A stretch of DNA of 64,000 bases, from contig CAJWBQ010000007.1 in assembly GCA_913020115.1 (NCBI GenBank), positions 62,001-126,000 on the forward strand, written 5' to 3'. The position numbers and the translations under genes are program-made. The stretch comes from an uncultured Cellvibrionales bacterium (GTDB lineage: Bacteria > Pseudomonadota > Gammaproteobacteria > Pseudomonadales > Cellvibrionaceae). The notes beneath the pieces are model-generated. The model was not told where the DNA came from and did no database searches. It saw only the letters and a program-made list of their open reading frames with translations. Of the stretch, positions 44,896 through 55,417 are shown in pieces. The stretch's first letter is position 1. Each line of letters opens with the position of its first letter.

Positions 44896-45004
44896 GACGT
44901 TGAGAGCGGCAATAGTAAACACTAGCGCAGCCAAAATTTAGACCCAATGATAATAGACCTTTTTCTTTCTAGTATTTCCTGATGACCAGTTTGGAATCAA
45001 TTAT

Positions 45005-46450
45005 ATGAGTAGTAACCTGGCACATGCCGGAGATCATCCGACATACAACTATAAAGTAGTGCGCCAATTTGCCATTATGACCGTAATTTGGGGCGTAGTG
45101 GGCATGTCTGTGGGCTTGCTAATAGCCTCACAGTTGGTGTGGCCTGATTTGAACGATTTGTTTCAGCCTTATACTCACTTTGGCCGTTTGCGCCCTTTGC
45201 ATACTAACGCCGTTATATTCGCCTTTGGTGGCTGCGCACTATTTTCCACATCGTATTATGTGGTGCAGCGAACTTGCCAGGCCTCTTTGTTTGGCGGGTG
45301 GTTAGTACCGTTTACATTTTGGGGCTGGCAGCTGGTTATTTTGGCCGCGGCCATTACATTGCCTCTGGGCTATACCACCACCAAAGAATACGCTGAGCTA
45401 GAATGGCCCATTGATATTCTGATCACAGTGGTCTGGGTGGCCTATGCCATTGTATTTTTTGGCACCATCATGAAGCGTCGTACCAGTCATATTTATGTGG
45501 CTAACTGGTTCTACGGCGCCTTCATTATTACAGTGGCTGTGCTGCACATTATCAACAATCTAGAAGTGCCGGTAACCTTGTGGAAGTCCTACTCCTTATA
45601 CGCGGGTGCTACCGACGCAATGGTGCAGTGGTGGTATGGGCACAATGCCGTTGGGTTTTTCCTCACTGCAGGGTTCTTGGGCATGATGTATTACTTCGTG
45701 CCCAAGCAGGCCGGTCGTCCTGTATATTCTTATCAATTGTCTATTGTGCATTTCTGGGCATTGATTTCCCTCTATATCTGGGCGGGTGCTCATCACCTGC
45801 ACTATTCAGCGTTGCCTGATTGGGCGCAGAGTCTGGGCATGGTGATGTCCTTGATTTTGTTGGCACCCAGCTGGGGAGGCATGATCAACGGTATTATGAC
45901 TTTGTCTGGAGCGTGGCATAAATTGCGCACCGATCCCACTTTGCGCTTTCTAGTTGTCTCCCTGTCCTTCTACGGAATGTCGACCTTTGAAGGTCCTATG
46001 ATGGCGATCAAAACTGTGAACGCATTGTCACACAACACCGATTGGACCATTGGTCATGTGCACTCAGGAGCATTGGGTTGGGTCGCAATGATTTCCATTG
46101 GTGCTATCTATCATTTGCTACCGGTATTGACTGGTCGCAAAGACATGTACAGCGTTCGCTTGATTAATGTTCACTTCTGGCTGGCAACAGTCGGCACTGT
46201 GTTGTATATCGCGGCTATGTGGGTAAACGGCATCATGCAAGGTTTGATGTGGCGCGCCTTTAACGCCGATGGCACTTTAACCTACAGCTTTGTTGAAGCG
46301 GTTGAAGCGAGTTATCCCGGTTATTTTGTACGTGTATTGGGCGGAGCGTTCTTCCTGCTGGGTATGCTAATAATGACCTACAACATGTATCGCACGCTGG
46401 CGGCGGCCGATGATGAGACCGAACAAAATGTTTTGGCTCAGCCGGCGTAA
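45005..46450 (+). CDS. ccoN: cbb3-type cytochrome c oxidase subunit I
   Basis: CcoN is the catalytic haem-copper subunit that reduces oxygen at low concentration. The 481-residue protein has about 12 membrane helices with histidine ligands visible in [35 protein letters not shown] and [10 protein letters not shown]. Length is normal for the family. It starts the ccoNOQP operon with an ANR-like site upstream, and ccoO follows 12 bases after its stop. Confidence 0.97.
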   Translation: MSSNLAHAGDHPTYNYKVVRQFAIMTVIWGVVGMSVGLLIASQLVWPDLNDLFQPYTHFGRLRPLHTNAVIFAFGGCALFSTSYYVVQRTCQASLFGGWLVPFTFWGWQLVILAAAITLPLGYTTTKEYAELEWPIDILITVVWVAYAIVFFGTIMKRRTSHIYVANWFYGAFIITVAVLHIINNLEVPVTLWKSYSLYAGATDAMVQWWYGHNAVGFFLTAGFLGMMYYFVPKQAGRPVYSYQLSIVHFWALISLYIWAGAHHLHYSALPDWAQSLGMVMSLILLAPSWGGMINGIMTLSGAWHKLRTDPTLRFLVVSLSFYGMSTFEGPMMAIKTVNALSHNTDWTIGHVHSGALGWVAMISIGAIYHLLPVLTGRKDMYSVRLINVHFWLATVGTVLYIAAMWVNGIMQGLMWRAFNADGTLTYSFVEAVEASYPGYFVRVLGGAFFLLGMLIMTYNMYRTLAAADDETEQNVLAQPA

Positions 46451-46462
46451 GGGGAATAGAAA

Positions 46463-47074
46463 GTGAAGAATCATGACATTGTAGAAAAAAATATCGGTTT
46501 GATGGTGGTGTTAATTGTGGTGGCCATCAGCTTTGGTGGTTTGGTAGAGATTGTGCCGCAATTTTTCATCAAAGAAACCACTCAGCCTATTAAGGGTTTG
46601 ATGCCATTGGATGCCGTTACACTGGAAGGTCGCGATATCTATATTCGTGAAGGCTGCCATGTGTGCCATACCCAAATGGTGCGGCCATTGCGCGCAGAAG
46701 TTGAGCGTTACGGTCACTATTCAGTTGCGGGTGAATCAGTTTATGAACATCCATTTCTGTGGGGCTCTAAGCGTACGGGGCCAGATTTGGCTCGTGTAGG
46801 TGGTCGTTATTCTGACGCGTGGCACAGGGCCCACTTATACAATCCTAGAAACGTTGTTCCAGAATCTAACATGCCATCTTTCCCCTGGCTGTTTGACAAT
46901 TTTCTCGATGGCAAAGATACCCCGAAAAAAATGTCAGCTTTAAGAAGTGTTGGTGTTCCCTATACCGATGAGGATATTGCTGGCGCCGAAGAAGCAGCGA
47001 AAGGTGTCACTGAAATTGATGCTCTGGTGGCTTATTTGCAGCAGCTAGGCATCCTCCTGAAGCAGAAGAGATAG
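46463..47074 (+). CDS. ccoO: cbb3 oxidase monohaem subunit II
   Basis: CcoO is a membrane-anchored c-type cytochrome that passes electrons to CcoN. The 203-residue protein has one N-terminal helix (about 10-30) and a haem c site CHVCH at 65-69 in [22 protein letters not shown], a family signature. The axial Met is probably in [12 protein letters not shown]. The start codon is GTG with AGGGGA upstream. It is followed four bases later by ccoQ. Confidence 0.97.
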   Translation: MKNHDIVEKNIGLMVVLIVVAISFGGLVEIVPQFFIKETTQPIKGLMPLDAVTLEGRDIYIREGCHVCHTQMVRPLRAEVERYGHYSVAGESVYEHPFLWGSKRTGPDLARVGGRYSDAWHRAHLYNPRNVVPESNMPSFPWLFDNFLDGKDTPKKMSALRSVGVPYTDEDIAGAEEAAKGVTEIDALVAYLQQLGILLKQKR

Positions 47075-47078
47075 CACT

Positions 47079-47297
47079 GTGGACATTAATACGCTGCGAG
47101 GTTTGGCTACGGTTTTTGTCATGATTGCCTTTTTGGGTGTGTGTTGGTGGGCTTATGGTCCTAAGCGCAAACGCCAATTTGACGAGGCGGCACAATTACC
47201 TTTTGCGGATGAGCCTGAAGAGCTTGCTGCGGCAAAAAGCGACGCGGCGTCCAAACCAGACTTGAGCACGGAAAAAGAAAGGCAGAGCACACTATGA
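47079..47297 (+). CDS. ccoQ: cbb3 oxidase small subunit CcoQ
   Basis: CcoQ is a small accessory subunit that stabilises the cbb3 complex. The 72-residue protein has one membrane helix (about 5-26, ending WWAYGPKRKRQFDEAAQLPFADE) and a polar cytoplasmic tail; the FDEAA..PF motif is typical. The start is GTG. Its stop overlaps the ccoP start by four bases. Confidence 0.93.
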   Translation: MDINTLRGLATVFVMIAFLGVCWWAYGPKRKRQFDEAAQLPFADEPEELAAAKSDAASKPDLSTEKERQSTL

Positions 47298-48196
47298 GTA
47301 CGTTTTGGAGTTTATGGGTTATAGGCATTACCCTCATTAACTTGATTTTGGTATTTTGGGTTTTGATGGCGAATCGCAAAGTGGCCGTCAGCGACGAAGA
47401 CGATCCCGAGAATAGAACTACTGGCCACGTATACGATGGCATTGAGGAATTTGATAATCCCTTGCCAAAGTGGTGGTTCCAAATGTTTCTGGCCACATTC
47501 GCATTTACGGCGGTGTATTTGCTCCTGTACCCTGGCATGGGTAATTTTCCCGGCTTGCTGGGCTGGACGTCTGCTAAGCAGCTAGAGCGTGAAGAGCAAA
47601 AGGCCGACAACCGGTACTCGGAAGTGTTTGGCGCCTATGGAGCCATGCCTATTGAAGAAGTTGCTGAAGATTCCAAAGCTTTGAAAATGGGTCTGCGTTT
47701 GTTTGCGAACAACTGTGCCGTATGTCACGGCGCTGATGGCGGCGGTAACTACGGTTTTCCGAATCTAACGGATACTGATTGGTTGTATGGTGGCAGCGCA
47801 GAAAAAATTAAAGAGTCAATTACCCATGGTCGTGCGGGGCAAATGCCTGCGTGGGGTGCATTGCTGGGTGAAGAGGCTGTAATAAATGTAAGTGAGCATG
47901 TTTTGGCACTGGGTGGTCAAACGCACGATGCAGAGCAGGCTGTCTTAGGCGCGAAGATTTACGCACAAAACTGCGTGGCGTGTCATAGCGCCGACGGAAC
48001 TGGAAATGCAATATTGGGAGCCCCTAACTTAACGGACGATGTCTGGCTTTATGAAGGCACCCCCGCGGGTATTCGCCAATCTGTTCGTTTGGGCCGCGCC
48101 GGCTTAATGCCTGCGCAGAAGGACATGCTGAAAACCGATAAGATTCATCTACTGGCAGCCTACGTCTATAGCTTGTCACAAGAAGGCAGCGAGTAA
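47294..48196 (+). CDS. ccoP: cbb3 oxidase dihaem subunit III
   Basis: CcoP receives electrons from soluble cytochromes and passes them to CcoO. The 300-residue protein has two membrane helices (about 6-26 and 62-80), a conserved DGIEEFDNPLPKWW segment, and two haem sites, CAVCH at 141-145 and CVACH at 227-231. Axial Met residues are in GQMPAWG and GLMPAQK. It is the last structural gene, and a stem-loop lies between it and ccoG. Confidence 0.97.
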   Translation: MSTFWSLWVIGITLINLILVFWVLMANRKVAVSDEDDPENRTTGHVYDGIEEFDNPLPKWWFQMFLATFAFTAVYLLLYPGMGNFPGLLGWTSAKQLEREEQKADNRYSEVFGAYGAMPIEEVAEDSKALKMGLRLFANNCAVCHGADGGGNYGFPNLTDTDWLYGGSAEKIKESITHGRAGQMPAWGALLGEEAVINVSEHVLALGGQTHDAEQAVLGAKIYAQNCVACHSADGTGNAILGAPNLTDDVWLYEGTPAGIRQSVRLGRAGLMPAQKDMLKTDKIHLLAAYVYSLSQEGSE

Positions 48197-48212
48197 GGTC
48201 GTCTATCAAATT

Positions 48213-48248
48213 GCCTCCCCTAAAAGCGTAGAAGTTTATAGGGGGCGC
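48213..48248 (+). other. stem-loop between ccoP and ccoG
   Basis: CCCCTA (48217-48222) and TAGGGG (48239-48244) pair, with a wobble pair and two further pairs outside and a short inner stem (AAGC/GTTT, allowing G-U), giving a 36-base hairpin. There is no U-tract. It could act as an attenuator or mRNA-stabilising end that makes oxidase subunits more abundant than assembly factors. Confidence 0.5.
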
Positions 48249-48277
48249 ATTTGCTTTAAGTGGGTAAGGCGGTACTT

Positions 48278-49699
48278 GTGAGTGATAAAATTCCAACTGT
48301 CGAATACGACGAGGATAATAAAACCGACGGCGTTCGCTATGTAGATCTTTATGAATCTACGGGTCGAGTTTATATTCGTAAAATCAGCGGTTTCTATCAG
48401 AAAGTTCGCCGCTACACCGGCCTGCCACTACTGGCGGTTTTTCTTCTTATGCCTTGGTTTACAATCGATGGCCGCCCGGCCATGTTGTTCGATTTACCTG
48501 CGCGAAAATTTCACATTATGTGGTTAACATTTTGGCCGCAAGATAGCATGCTCTTGGGGTGGCTGTTAATTATTGCTGCCTTCCTCTTATTTACAGTGAC
48601 CGTATTAGTGGGGCGAGTGTGGTGCGGGTTCACATGTCCGCAAACAGTTTGGACTCATATGTTTGTTTGGGCTGAGCATTTCTGCGAGGGAGATCGCAAC
48701 AAGCGAATTAAGCTAGATCAGCAAAGCATGAACTTGAATAAGTTTTTGCGTAAAACTGCGAAACACAGTTTGTGGATTTATATCTCGCTGATCACCGCCA
48801 TCAGTTTTGTGGGGTATTTCACACCTATTGGCAATTTGATCACTGATTTGTTGGCCTTTGATGTCAGCGGGCCCGTCGCGTTTTGGGTGGGTTTTTTCAC
48901 CTTGGCCACGTTTGCAAATGCGGGTTATTTACGTGAGCAAGTTTGTAAATACATGTGCCCATACGCCCGTTTTCAATCGGTGATGTACGATGAAGACACC
49001 TTGGCTGTGCACTACGATGTGTCGCGAGGGGAGAATCGAGGAGCCCGAAAAAGCGGCGATGATTACCAGGCCAGGGGTTTGGGCGATTGCATCGATTGTT
49101 CTTGGTGTGTCCAAGTTTGCCCTGTTGATATCGATATTCGGGACGGCATGCAGTATGAGTGCATTAACTGTGGCTTGTGTGTGGACGCATGCAATACCAT
49201 TATGGACAAAATGAGTTACTCCCGCGGCTTAATTCGTTTTACTTCAGAGGGCGACTTAAGTCGCGGAAAAACCAAATTTCTTCGACCTAGATTGTTTGCT
49301 TACGGTTTGATAATGGTGACCATGATAGGCTCATTTTCCTACTCCATTGCTGCACGGGTTCCTGTAACCCTTGATATCATTCGTGATCGGGGAGCTCGTC
49401 TTTATCGCCTGCAAGGTGACAAAGTGCAAAATGTCTACACCGTTAAAATAAACAATATGGACCGAAGGCCACACAAATACACCATCAGTGTCAGTGGCGA
49501 GCATGACTATACACTTAAGGGTTATCGTGCCATGGAATTGGAAGAGGGAGAGGTATTTACTCTTCCCTTGCGTATCTCCGTGCCGCGCAACCAGCTCACC
49601 CACGCTAAGAATGACATAGTGCTCACGGTGACAGCACGCGATGACCCCACGATGTCGGCAACAGAAGTCAGCAGTTTTATTGGCCCCAAACCACAATAG
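48278..49699 (+). CDS. ccoG: cbb3 oxidase assembly ferredoxin-like protein CcoG
   Basis: CcoG reduces Cu(II) to Cu(I) for cbb3 oxidase assembly. From GTG 48278 the 473-residue protein has membrane helices at about 40-60, 90-112, 160-180 and 195-215, WCGFTCPQTVWTHMF, and two ferredoxin motifs (CIDCSWCVQVCP and CINCGLCVDACN). The C-terminal domain is an Ig-like periplasmic module. An upstream GTG at 48260 is also possible. It begins the assembly half of the locus, ccoGHIS. Confidence 0.94.
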   Translation: MSDKIPTVEYDEDNKTDGVRYVDLYESTGRVYIRKISGFYQKVRRYTGLPLLAVFLLMPWFTIDGRPAMLFDLPARKFHIMWLTFWPQDSMLLGWLLIIAAFLLFTVTVLVGRVWCGFTCPQTVWTHMFVWAEHFCEGDRNKRIKLDQQSMNLNKFLRKTAKHSLWIYISLITAISFVGYFTPIGNLITDLLAFDVSGPVAFWVGFFTLATFANAGYLREQVCKYMCPYARFQSVMYDEDTLAVHYDVSRGENRGARKSGDDYQARGLGDCIDCSWCVQVCPVDIDIRDGMQYECINCGLCVDACNTIMDKMSYSRGLIRFTSEGDLSRGKTKFLRPRLFAYGLIMVTMIGSFSYSIAARVPVTLDIIRDRGARLYRLQGDKVQNVYTVKINNMDRRPHKYTISVSGEHDYTLKGYRAMELEEGEVFTLPLRISVPRNQLTHAKNDIVLTVTARDDPTMSATEVSSFIGPKPQ

Positions 49700-49705
49700 A
49701 GAATT

Positions 49706-50224
49706 ATGAATATTAATCGAGAAGAAGAGGAAAGTTACGCCTGGTACCAGCAGTTTTGGGGGTGGTTTGTATTTGCGCCGCTTATTGTAGTGGTGGTTGC
49801 GAGTCTATTCTTTGTGTCAACGGCCTTTAAGCATGCTGACGACGTTGTCATCGATAACTATTATCAAGAGGGTAGGACGATCAACCAGTCTTTTGAGAAA
49901 GACATGCTAGCGCAAGCCTTAGGTCTTAAAGGAGAGCTTCGTTTTGATCGAGCCACGGGAGAAGTATTTCTTCAGTTGCAATCTGACAGGGCCTTGGTCG
50001 AAACTCTTACTCTCAGCTTGAGCCATCCGGCGAGTGAAAAATACGATCGCCAGCTAATATTGAAGCGCAGTAATAATCTGTTTTATCGCGGTGATTTAGA
50101 GCGCGATATCGATCACAGTTGGTATGTCCGTATTGAACCAATAGCGGCAGATACTGAATCTAGTTGGCGCCTGAGTGGGCGCATCGATTTCTCTCAAGGC
50201 GAGAGCCTGTTGCTAGGGCAGTAG
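49706..50224 (+). CDS. ccoH: cbb3 oxidase assembly protein CcoH (FixH)
   Basis: CcoH is an assembly factor that stays associated with the cbb3 complex. The 172-residue protein has one N-terminal helix (about 18-40: FWGWFVFAPLIVVVVASLFFV) and a FixH periplasmic domain, with the segment DDVVIDNYYQEGRTINQSFEKD typical of the family. It lies six bases after ccoG and is followed two bases later by ccoI. Confidence 0.93.
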   Translation: MNINREEEESYAWYQQFWGWFVFAPLIVVVVASLFFVSTAFKHADDVVIDNYYQEGRTINQSFEKDMLAQALGLKGELRFDRATGEVFLQLQSDRALVETLTLSLSHPASEKYDRQLILKRSNNLFYRGDLERDIDHSWYVRIEPIAADTESSWRLSGRIDFSQGESLLLGQ

Positions 50225-50226
50225 GT

Positions 50227-52671
50227 ATGCCAGATGCCGCGCTGGAATTAGCAGAAGACTGCTACCATTGCGGTTTGCCGATCCCACAACATTTAAACTT
50301 GACGGTAGATATCTCCGGCGAAGCGCAGGCTATGTGCTGCCCAGGTTGCCAGGCTGTTGCTCTGTCAATTGTGGGCGGTGGTTTAGAAAACTTCTATCGC
50401 TTTCGCAGTGAGCATGCCCAGCGTCCGAGAGACGCCACAAAACACCAATGGCATGTGTACGATCTCGAGGAAGTGCAGGCTGATTTTGTTACTCACTTAG
50501 CAAACGGTGAGCGAGAGGCTCAGCTGCTAATTCAAGGAATTACTTGTGCCGCCTGTGTTTGGCTTTTGGAAAAGCAGTTGGCCAGTATGCCTGGTGTTAC
50601 AGCGGTCACTGTCAATGCAAGCACCCATCGCTGCCTTATTCGCTGGTCTAACGAAACTCAAAATCTTTCTCATATCATGTCTGAGTGTCAACGCATTGGG
50701 TACGAACCCAGTCCTGCCACTGATGAGAAAGCCTTTCAGGCGAGGAAAAAAGAAAACCGTCAATCTCTTATGCGCTTAGGTGTGGCAGGCATCGGCATGA
50801 TGCAGGTTGGAATGGTGGCGATCGCTCTTTACGCTGGAGGCCTGCAAGGCATTAGCGAGGGTATGCAAAATTTATTGCGTTATCTGAGTTTGCTCATCGC
50901 TACGCCAGTGGTATTTTATAGTGCGAAGCCATTTTTCCAAGCGGCACGCCGGAGCTTGGCTCATGCAAAGCTCAGGCATCTCAATATGGATGTGCCCGTA
51001 TCTTTCGCCATTCTTGGAGCCTACCTTGCCAGTGTTTATTCAACATTGACCAATAGTGGTGAGGTGTATTTTGACTCGGTATCGATGTTCACATTTTTCC
51101 TATTAGTGGGGCGCTACCTTGAGATGAGGGTTCGCCACTCTAACAGCTTAGCCATGGGTAGTTTGTCGCAGCTTCTGCCCTTTACGGCTAATAGAATGAC
51201 CGACTCTGAGTCTGAACCCACTGCCGTACCATTGAAGAGCTTGCTTGTTGGTGACAGGGTGTTGGTTCGGGCTGGCGAAATATTTCCCAGTGACGGTTGT
51301 GTGCTGCGGGGCAGCTCCAGTGTTGAAGAGGCATTGTTGACGGGTGAAGCGAAACCTCTGCGCAAGAATATTAATGACTTCGTAATTGCGGGGACCTTAA
51401 ATACCGAATCTGTTTTGGAGGTGCGGGTAACCGCCTTAGGGCAGAATACAACACTCTCGGCTATCGACAAGTTAGTAAACCGCGCAGAACTTGAAAAGCC
51501 GCTGCAACAAACACTTGCCGATAAAATTGCGGCTTATTTTGTCGCGGCAGTACTTATCTTGTCCTTGTTGGTGGGTACATTTTGGTATTTCCATGAGCCC
51601 GAACAGGCATTTTGGATTGTGTTATCTATATTGGTGGTGACATGCCCCTGTGCCTTGTCGCTGGCAACTCCAGTTGCGCTGGCCGCGGCGACATCAGCCG
51701 CAAGGCGGCAGGGTTTATTGATTACTCGCGCACATGTCTTGGAATCACTGGCAGACATCAGTCGCATTGTCTTTGATAAAACAGGTACGCTTACCTTAGG
51801 GCAGTTGCGGGTGAAACATTGCATCCCCACTCAAAGGCAGTTGGATGAGCGACAGTGCATGGCCTTGGCGGCTGCATTGGAAAAAAACGCGAACCACCCT
51901 ATTGCCTCGGCGTTTTTAGCGGAGACTACGGAGACTTTTTCCGCAAGTGACATTCGTCAATATACCGCGGAGGGGGTTGAGGGACAGATCGACCAACAAT
52001 GCTACCGTTTCGGCTCCATAGAATTTGTTAGCAAGATTTTCTCTGACGCTGTTCAACCGAACTTCAGCGCTTCACTGCCGGAAGGAAATTTACAGTGGAT
52101 ACTGTTGGGCTCCGAAGATGGACCCATAGCTTGGTTTGGTTTATCTGATTCTGTGCGTAGTGGCATAAAGCCACTGTTAAATTACTGTGCGGGGGAATCG
52201 ATTAATTCAGAGCTGTTGAGTGGTGATGCATCATCCGCTGTGGCTGTACTAGCGGAGGACTTGGGCATTCGAGATTTTCAAGCGGGTGCAAAACCCGCCG
52301 ACAAGCTTGAGCGTATTCATGGTCTGCAAGCTGTAGGCGAGAGAGTACTAATGGTAGGTGACGGTATTAATGATGCGCCGGTGCTCGCCGGTGCAGATGT
52401 GAGTATAGCCATGGGGGCCGCCTCCGATCTGGCCCAAACTCGCGCCGATGCTGTATTACTGAACAATAATTTGCCGGCAATAGCTCGAGTGCGCGGCATT
52501 GCCTTGAAAACACGTATAATCATTCGTCAGAATGTCACCTGGGCACTGTGTTACAACGCCTTGGCACTGCCCTTGGCGGCGCTTGGTATGGTGCCCCCCT
52601 GGGCTGCGGCAATTGGTATGTCGGCGAGTTCCTTGGTGGTGACATTGAACGCATTGAGACTGAATCGCTAA
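50227..52671 (+). CDS. ccoI: copper-transporting P1B-ATPase CcoI (FixI)
   Basis: CcoI exports copper for insertion into the cbb3 oxidase. The 814-residue protein from ATG 50227 starts with a Cys-rich segment (CYHCGLPI at 12-15 and CCPGCQAV at 37-41), then a heavy-metal-binding domain with GITCAAC (107-110). It has eight membrane helices with the CPC motif (TCPCALS, about 472), the phosphorylation motif DKTGTLT, and GDGINDAP. An upstream frame start at 50164 overlaps ccoH and is unlikely. Confidence 0.96.
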   Translation: MPDAALELAEDCYHCGLPIPQHLNLTVDISGEAQAMCCPGCQAVALSIVGGGLENFYRFRSEHAQRPRDATKHQWHVYDLEEVQADFVTHLANGEREAQLLIQGITCAACVWLLEKQLASMPGVTAVTVNASTHRCLIRWSNETQNLSHIMSECQRIGYEPSPATDEKAFQARKKENRQSLMRLGVAGIGMMQVGMVAIALYAGGLQGISEGMQNLLRYLSLLIATPVVFYSAKPFFQAARRSLAHAKLRHLNMDVPVSFAILGAYLASVYSTLTNSGEVYFDSVSMFTFFLLVGRYLEMRVRHSNSLAMGSLSQLLPFTANRMTDSESEPTAVPLKSLLVGDRVLVRAGEIFPSDGCVLRGSSSVEEALLTGEAKPLRKNINDFVIAGTLNTESVLEVRVTALGQNTTLSAIDKLVNRAELEKPLQQTLADKIAAYFVAAVLILSLLVGTFWYFHEPEQAFWIVLSILVVTCPCALSLATPVALAAATSAARRQGLLITRAHVLESLADISRIVFDKTGTLTLGQLRVKHCIPTQRQLDERQCMALAAALEKNANHPIASAFLAETTETFSASDIRQYTAEGVEGQIDQQCYRFGSIEFVSKIFSDAVQPNFSASLPEGNLQWILLGSEDGPIAWFGLSDSVRSGIKPLLNYCAGESINSELLSGDASSAVAVLAEDLGIRDFQAGAKPADKLERIHGLQAVGERVLMVGDGINDAPVLAGADVSIAMGAASDLAQTRADAVLLNNNLPAIARVRGIALKTRIIIRQNVTWALCYNALALPLAALGMVPPWAAAIGMSASSLVVTLNALRLNR

Positions 52672-52700
52672 AGCGGAACAATTAGAGGAGAAAAGCGGCT

Positions 52701-52883
52701 GTGGACAGTTTGTATTTGTTGATTCCTGTTGTGCTGGTTTTTTTAGTTTTGGCCATTCGCTTTTTGTCCTGGGCCATCAAAAGTGGCCAGTACGACGATT
52801 TGGATACCGAAGGGCAGAGAATTCTCTTTGACGATGACACTAAGCCCAAACCCGAACCACAAACTGAGAACGATAAAACGTGA
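52701..52883 (+). CDS. ccoS: cbb3 oxidase maturation protein CcoS
   Basis: CcoS is a small membrane protein needed for haem and copper insertion into CcoN. The 60-residue sequence has one helix (about 4-24) and the family segment SGQYDDLDTEGQRILFDDD directly after it. The start is GTG. It overlaps the following SafE-like gene by four bases (GTGA). Confidence 0.94.
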   Translation: MDSLYLLIPVVLVFLVLAIRFLSWAIKSGQYDDLDTEGQRILFDDDTKPKPEPQTENDKT

Positions 52884-53554
52884 TTGATGCTGCAAGCCTT
52901 GCCGCCGCTTTTGGCCTCGGTTTTTTAGGGGGGGCGCACTGTATTGGCATGTGTGGTGGCATTATGGGAGCGCTTAGTTTTGGTATAAGTGATTCTTCTA
53001 GGGCGAAGGGTTTCACTATTCTTTTGAGTTATAACCTTGGCCGAATTTTGAGTTACGGCCTTATTGGTTTTTTGTTTGGTTCTCTGGGTTACCTTTTGGG
53101 GGCCTATGACATATTAAGGGTCATTGCAGGAATACTGTTAATTTCCATGGGTTTGTATTTGGCCAACTGGTGGCGAGGCCTTACGTTCTTAGAGCGGGGT
53201 GGCGCTTATTTGTGGCGTTACGTGCAGCCCCTGGGGAAAGGCTTAATGCCAATATCAAGCTCGCCAAAAGCCTTACTCTTGGGTGCTGTTTGGGGCTGGT
53301 TACCTTGTGGTTTGGTTTATTCCGCGCTGGCCTATGCTTCGGCACAAGCAAGCCCTTATCAGGCTGCGGCGGTAATGGTGGCCTTTGGCTTGGGCACATT
53401 GCCTGCGGTATTGGCGGGCGGCCTTATGGCTGAGCGTATAAAAACCGTCATTCAAAACCGTAATATTCGTAGCGTGTTTGCGCTTATTATTATAGGTTTT
53501 GGTTGCTGGACGATCTACACTGGCATGCCACACTCTCACGTTCATCATCATTAG
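52880..53554 (+). CDS. SafE/TauE-like membrane protein of the cco cluster
   Basis: This 224-residue membrane protein has about six helices and matches the DsbD_2/UreH-like (TauE/SafE) group that commonly follows ccoS: GFLGGAHCIGMCGGIMGALSFGI near the N-terminus with a His-Cys-x3-Cys-Gly-Gly signature, and a C-terminal HSHVHHH tail. A role in copper or thiol handling during oxidase assembly is inferred from position. hemN and anr, which follow in Pseudomonas, are absent here. Confidence 0.85.
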   Translation: MIDAASLAAAFGLGFLGGAHCIGMCGGIMGALSFGISDSSRAKGFTILLSYNLGRILSYGLIGFLFGSLGYLLGAYDILRVIAGILLISMGLYLANWWRGLTFLERGGAYLWRYVQPLGKGLMPISSSPKALLLGAVWGWLPCGLVYSALAYASAQASPYQAAAVMVAFGLGTLPAVLAGGLMAERIKTVIQNRNIRSVFALIIIGFGCWTIYTGMPHSHVHHH

Positions 53555-53687
53555 CGCCCAAACGTTTCCTTTCATCAGATATTTGCACGCTTTATGTACA
53601 ACCTTTGGACTGTAGTGCTAGGGTTTGGTAGTATGCGCGCCCGATTGGCCATTGGCTGAATTTCCACGCTTATTATCAGAGCCCAGT

Positions 53688-55253
53688 ATGTTTAGTTTAA
53701 TTACCAGCAACAAACACAACATAAAAAACGACGTTTTGTCCGGTACTACAGTCGCCTTAGCTTTGGTGCCTGAGGCTGTGGCTTTTGCCTTTGTGGCCGG
53801 TGTTGAACCTATGGTGGGCCTATATGGGGCCTTTATTATGGGGCTGGTGGCGTCAATCTTTGGCGGACGCCCAGGAATGATTTCAGGAGCAACGGGTGCA
53901 ACAGCGGTGGTCTATGTGGCACTGGTTGCGCAAAATGGCGTGCAGTTTTTGTTTGCGGCTGTTTTGTTGGCTGGCTTATTTCAGATATTGGCCGGTGTAT
54001 TCAAACTGGGTAAGTTTATTCGCATGGTGCCGCACCCAGTAATGCTTGGCTTTGTAAATGGTTTAGCTATTGTTATTTTTATGGCACAGCTAGGTCAATT
54101 CCAGGAAAAAGACGCCAGTGGGGTGATGGCCTGGATGAGCGGTGACCCTCTATATGTCATGGTTGGTTTGATCGCAGTAACGATGTTGATTACGCATTTC
54201 TTACCAAAGTTAACGACGGCAGTTCCCGCGGGCTTGGTGGCCATTGTGGTCGTTACTCTCACGGTAATTGGTTTGGACTTGGAAGCCCGGACGGTGATTG
54301 ATTTCGTTCGAGATATGTTGCCTGCGGAAGAAGCCGCGAGCGCCACCTTGAAAGGCGAGCTTCCGAGTTTTGCGATTCCTATGGTGCCCTTCGACTTTTC
54401 GACTTTTAGAATAATTTTCCCATACGCCATTATTATTGCTGCTATTGGTCTGATTGAGTCTTTGTTAACTCTCACTCTAATTGATGAAATTACCAATACT
54501 CGTGGTCGCGGTAACAAAGAGTGTGTTGGTCAAGGTCTTGCGAATGTTACGAATGGCTTCTTTGGCGGCATGGGTGGCTGTGCAATGATTGGCCAAAGCA
54601 TGATTAACATTAATTCTGGCGGTCGTGGCCGATTGTCGGGCATTACTGCGGCGCTTATGTTGCTTGCGTTAATTCTATTTGGTGCCCAGCTGATTGAGAT
54701 GATTCCACTGGCCGCTCTAGTGGGTATTATGTTTATGGTAGTGTTGGGTACATTTGAGTGGTCCTCCTTCCGAATCATTCGCAAAATTCCAATGTCAGAT
54801 GCATTCGTGTTAATTCTAGTGTCTGGCGTAACGGTGTATTTTGATTTGGCGATTGCGGTAGTGGTTGGTGTCATCGTCTCGGCATTGGTATTTGCTTGGA
54901 AGCATGCAAAGCATATTGCGGTAAACAGCTATATCGATGACGAAGGTCAAAAAGTGTATGAGCTCCGTGGGCCGATATTCTTTGGTTCTGTTGCAGACTT
55001 TAAAGAGTTGTTTAGCCCTGAAGAAGATCCAGAGCATGTTGTCATTGAGTTTCAACGGTCTAGAGTGAGTGACCACTCTGGAATTGAGGCGCTTGATGGT
55101 CTGGCAGAGCGTTACCAGGCCGCCGGGAAGAATTTGCACTTGCGTCATTTAAGCCCTGAGTGTCGCAAGTTGTTGAAGCGAGCGGGCAATCTTTGTGAAG
55201 TGAACGTGGTGGAAGATCCAAACTACCGTGTTGCTACGGATGTATTAGCATAG
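53688..55253 (+). CDS. SulP-family anion transporter with STAS domain
   Basis: This 521-residue transporter has about 10-14 hydrophobic segments with the SulP signature [32 protein letters not shown] (about 17-48) and a C-terminal STAS domain (about 420-520, with [26 protein letters not shown]). SulP members carry sulphate, bicarbonate or other anions, and the substrate here is uncertain. I chose ATG 53688 because the upstream extension is not conserved. It stands alone after the cco locus. Confidence 0.92.
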   Translation: MFSLITSNKHNIKNDVLSGTTVALALVPEAVAFAFVAGVEPMVGLYGAFIMGLVASIFGGRPGMISGATGATAVVYVALVAQNGVQFLFAAVLLAGLFQILAGVFKLGKFIRMVPHPVMLGFVNGLAIVIFMAQLGQFQEKDASGVMAWMSGDPLYVMVGLIAVTMLITHFLPKLTTAVPAGLVAIVVVTLTVIGLDLEARTVIDFVRDMLPAEEAASATLKGELPSFAIPMVPFDFSTFRIIFPYAIIIAAIGLIESLLTLTLIDEITNTRGRGNKECVGQGLANVTNGFFGGMGGCAMIGQSMININSGGRGRLSGITAALMLLALILFGAQLIEMIPLAALVGIMFMVVLGTFEWSSFRIIRKIPMSDAFVLILVSGVTVYFDLAIAVVVGVIVSALVFAWKHAKHIAVNSYIDDEGQKVYELRGPIFFGSVADFKELFSPEEDPEHVVIEFQRSRVSDHSGIEALDGLAERYQAAGKNLHLRHLSPECRKLLKRAGNLCEVNVVEDPNYRVATDVLA

Positions 55254-55265
55254 CTAGTTGATTTT

Positions 55266-55290
55266 TGCTCCTGTGGAAGCGGGAGCGTTT
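55266..55290 (+). terminator. weak terminator after the SulP gene
   Basis: GCTCC (55267-55271) and GGAGC (55282-55286) form a 5-bp stem followed by GTTTT, 14 bases after the SulP stop. The stem is short, so the call is tentative. Confidence 0.35.
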
Positions 55291-55417
55291 TGACCTATAT
55301 TTGCACTCCTTTGCTTCTCTCGTAACATTTGGTCGTAGTTAGACCGTAGCCCTCAGGTGCTCTGCCTATTGCGCCCAAGCGAGTCCTTACCTTTTCCTGC
55401 TGCTCCAGTAATTCTGC

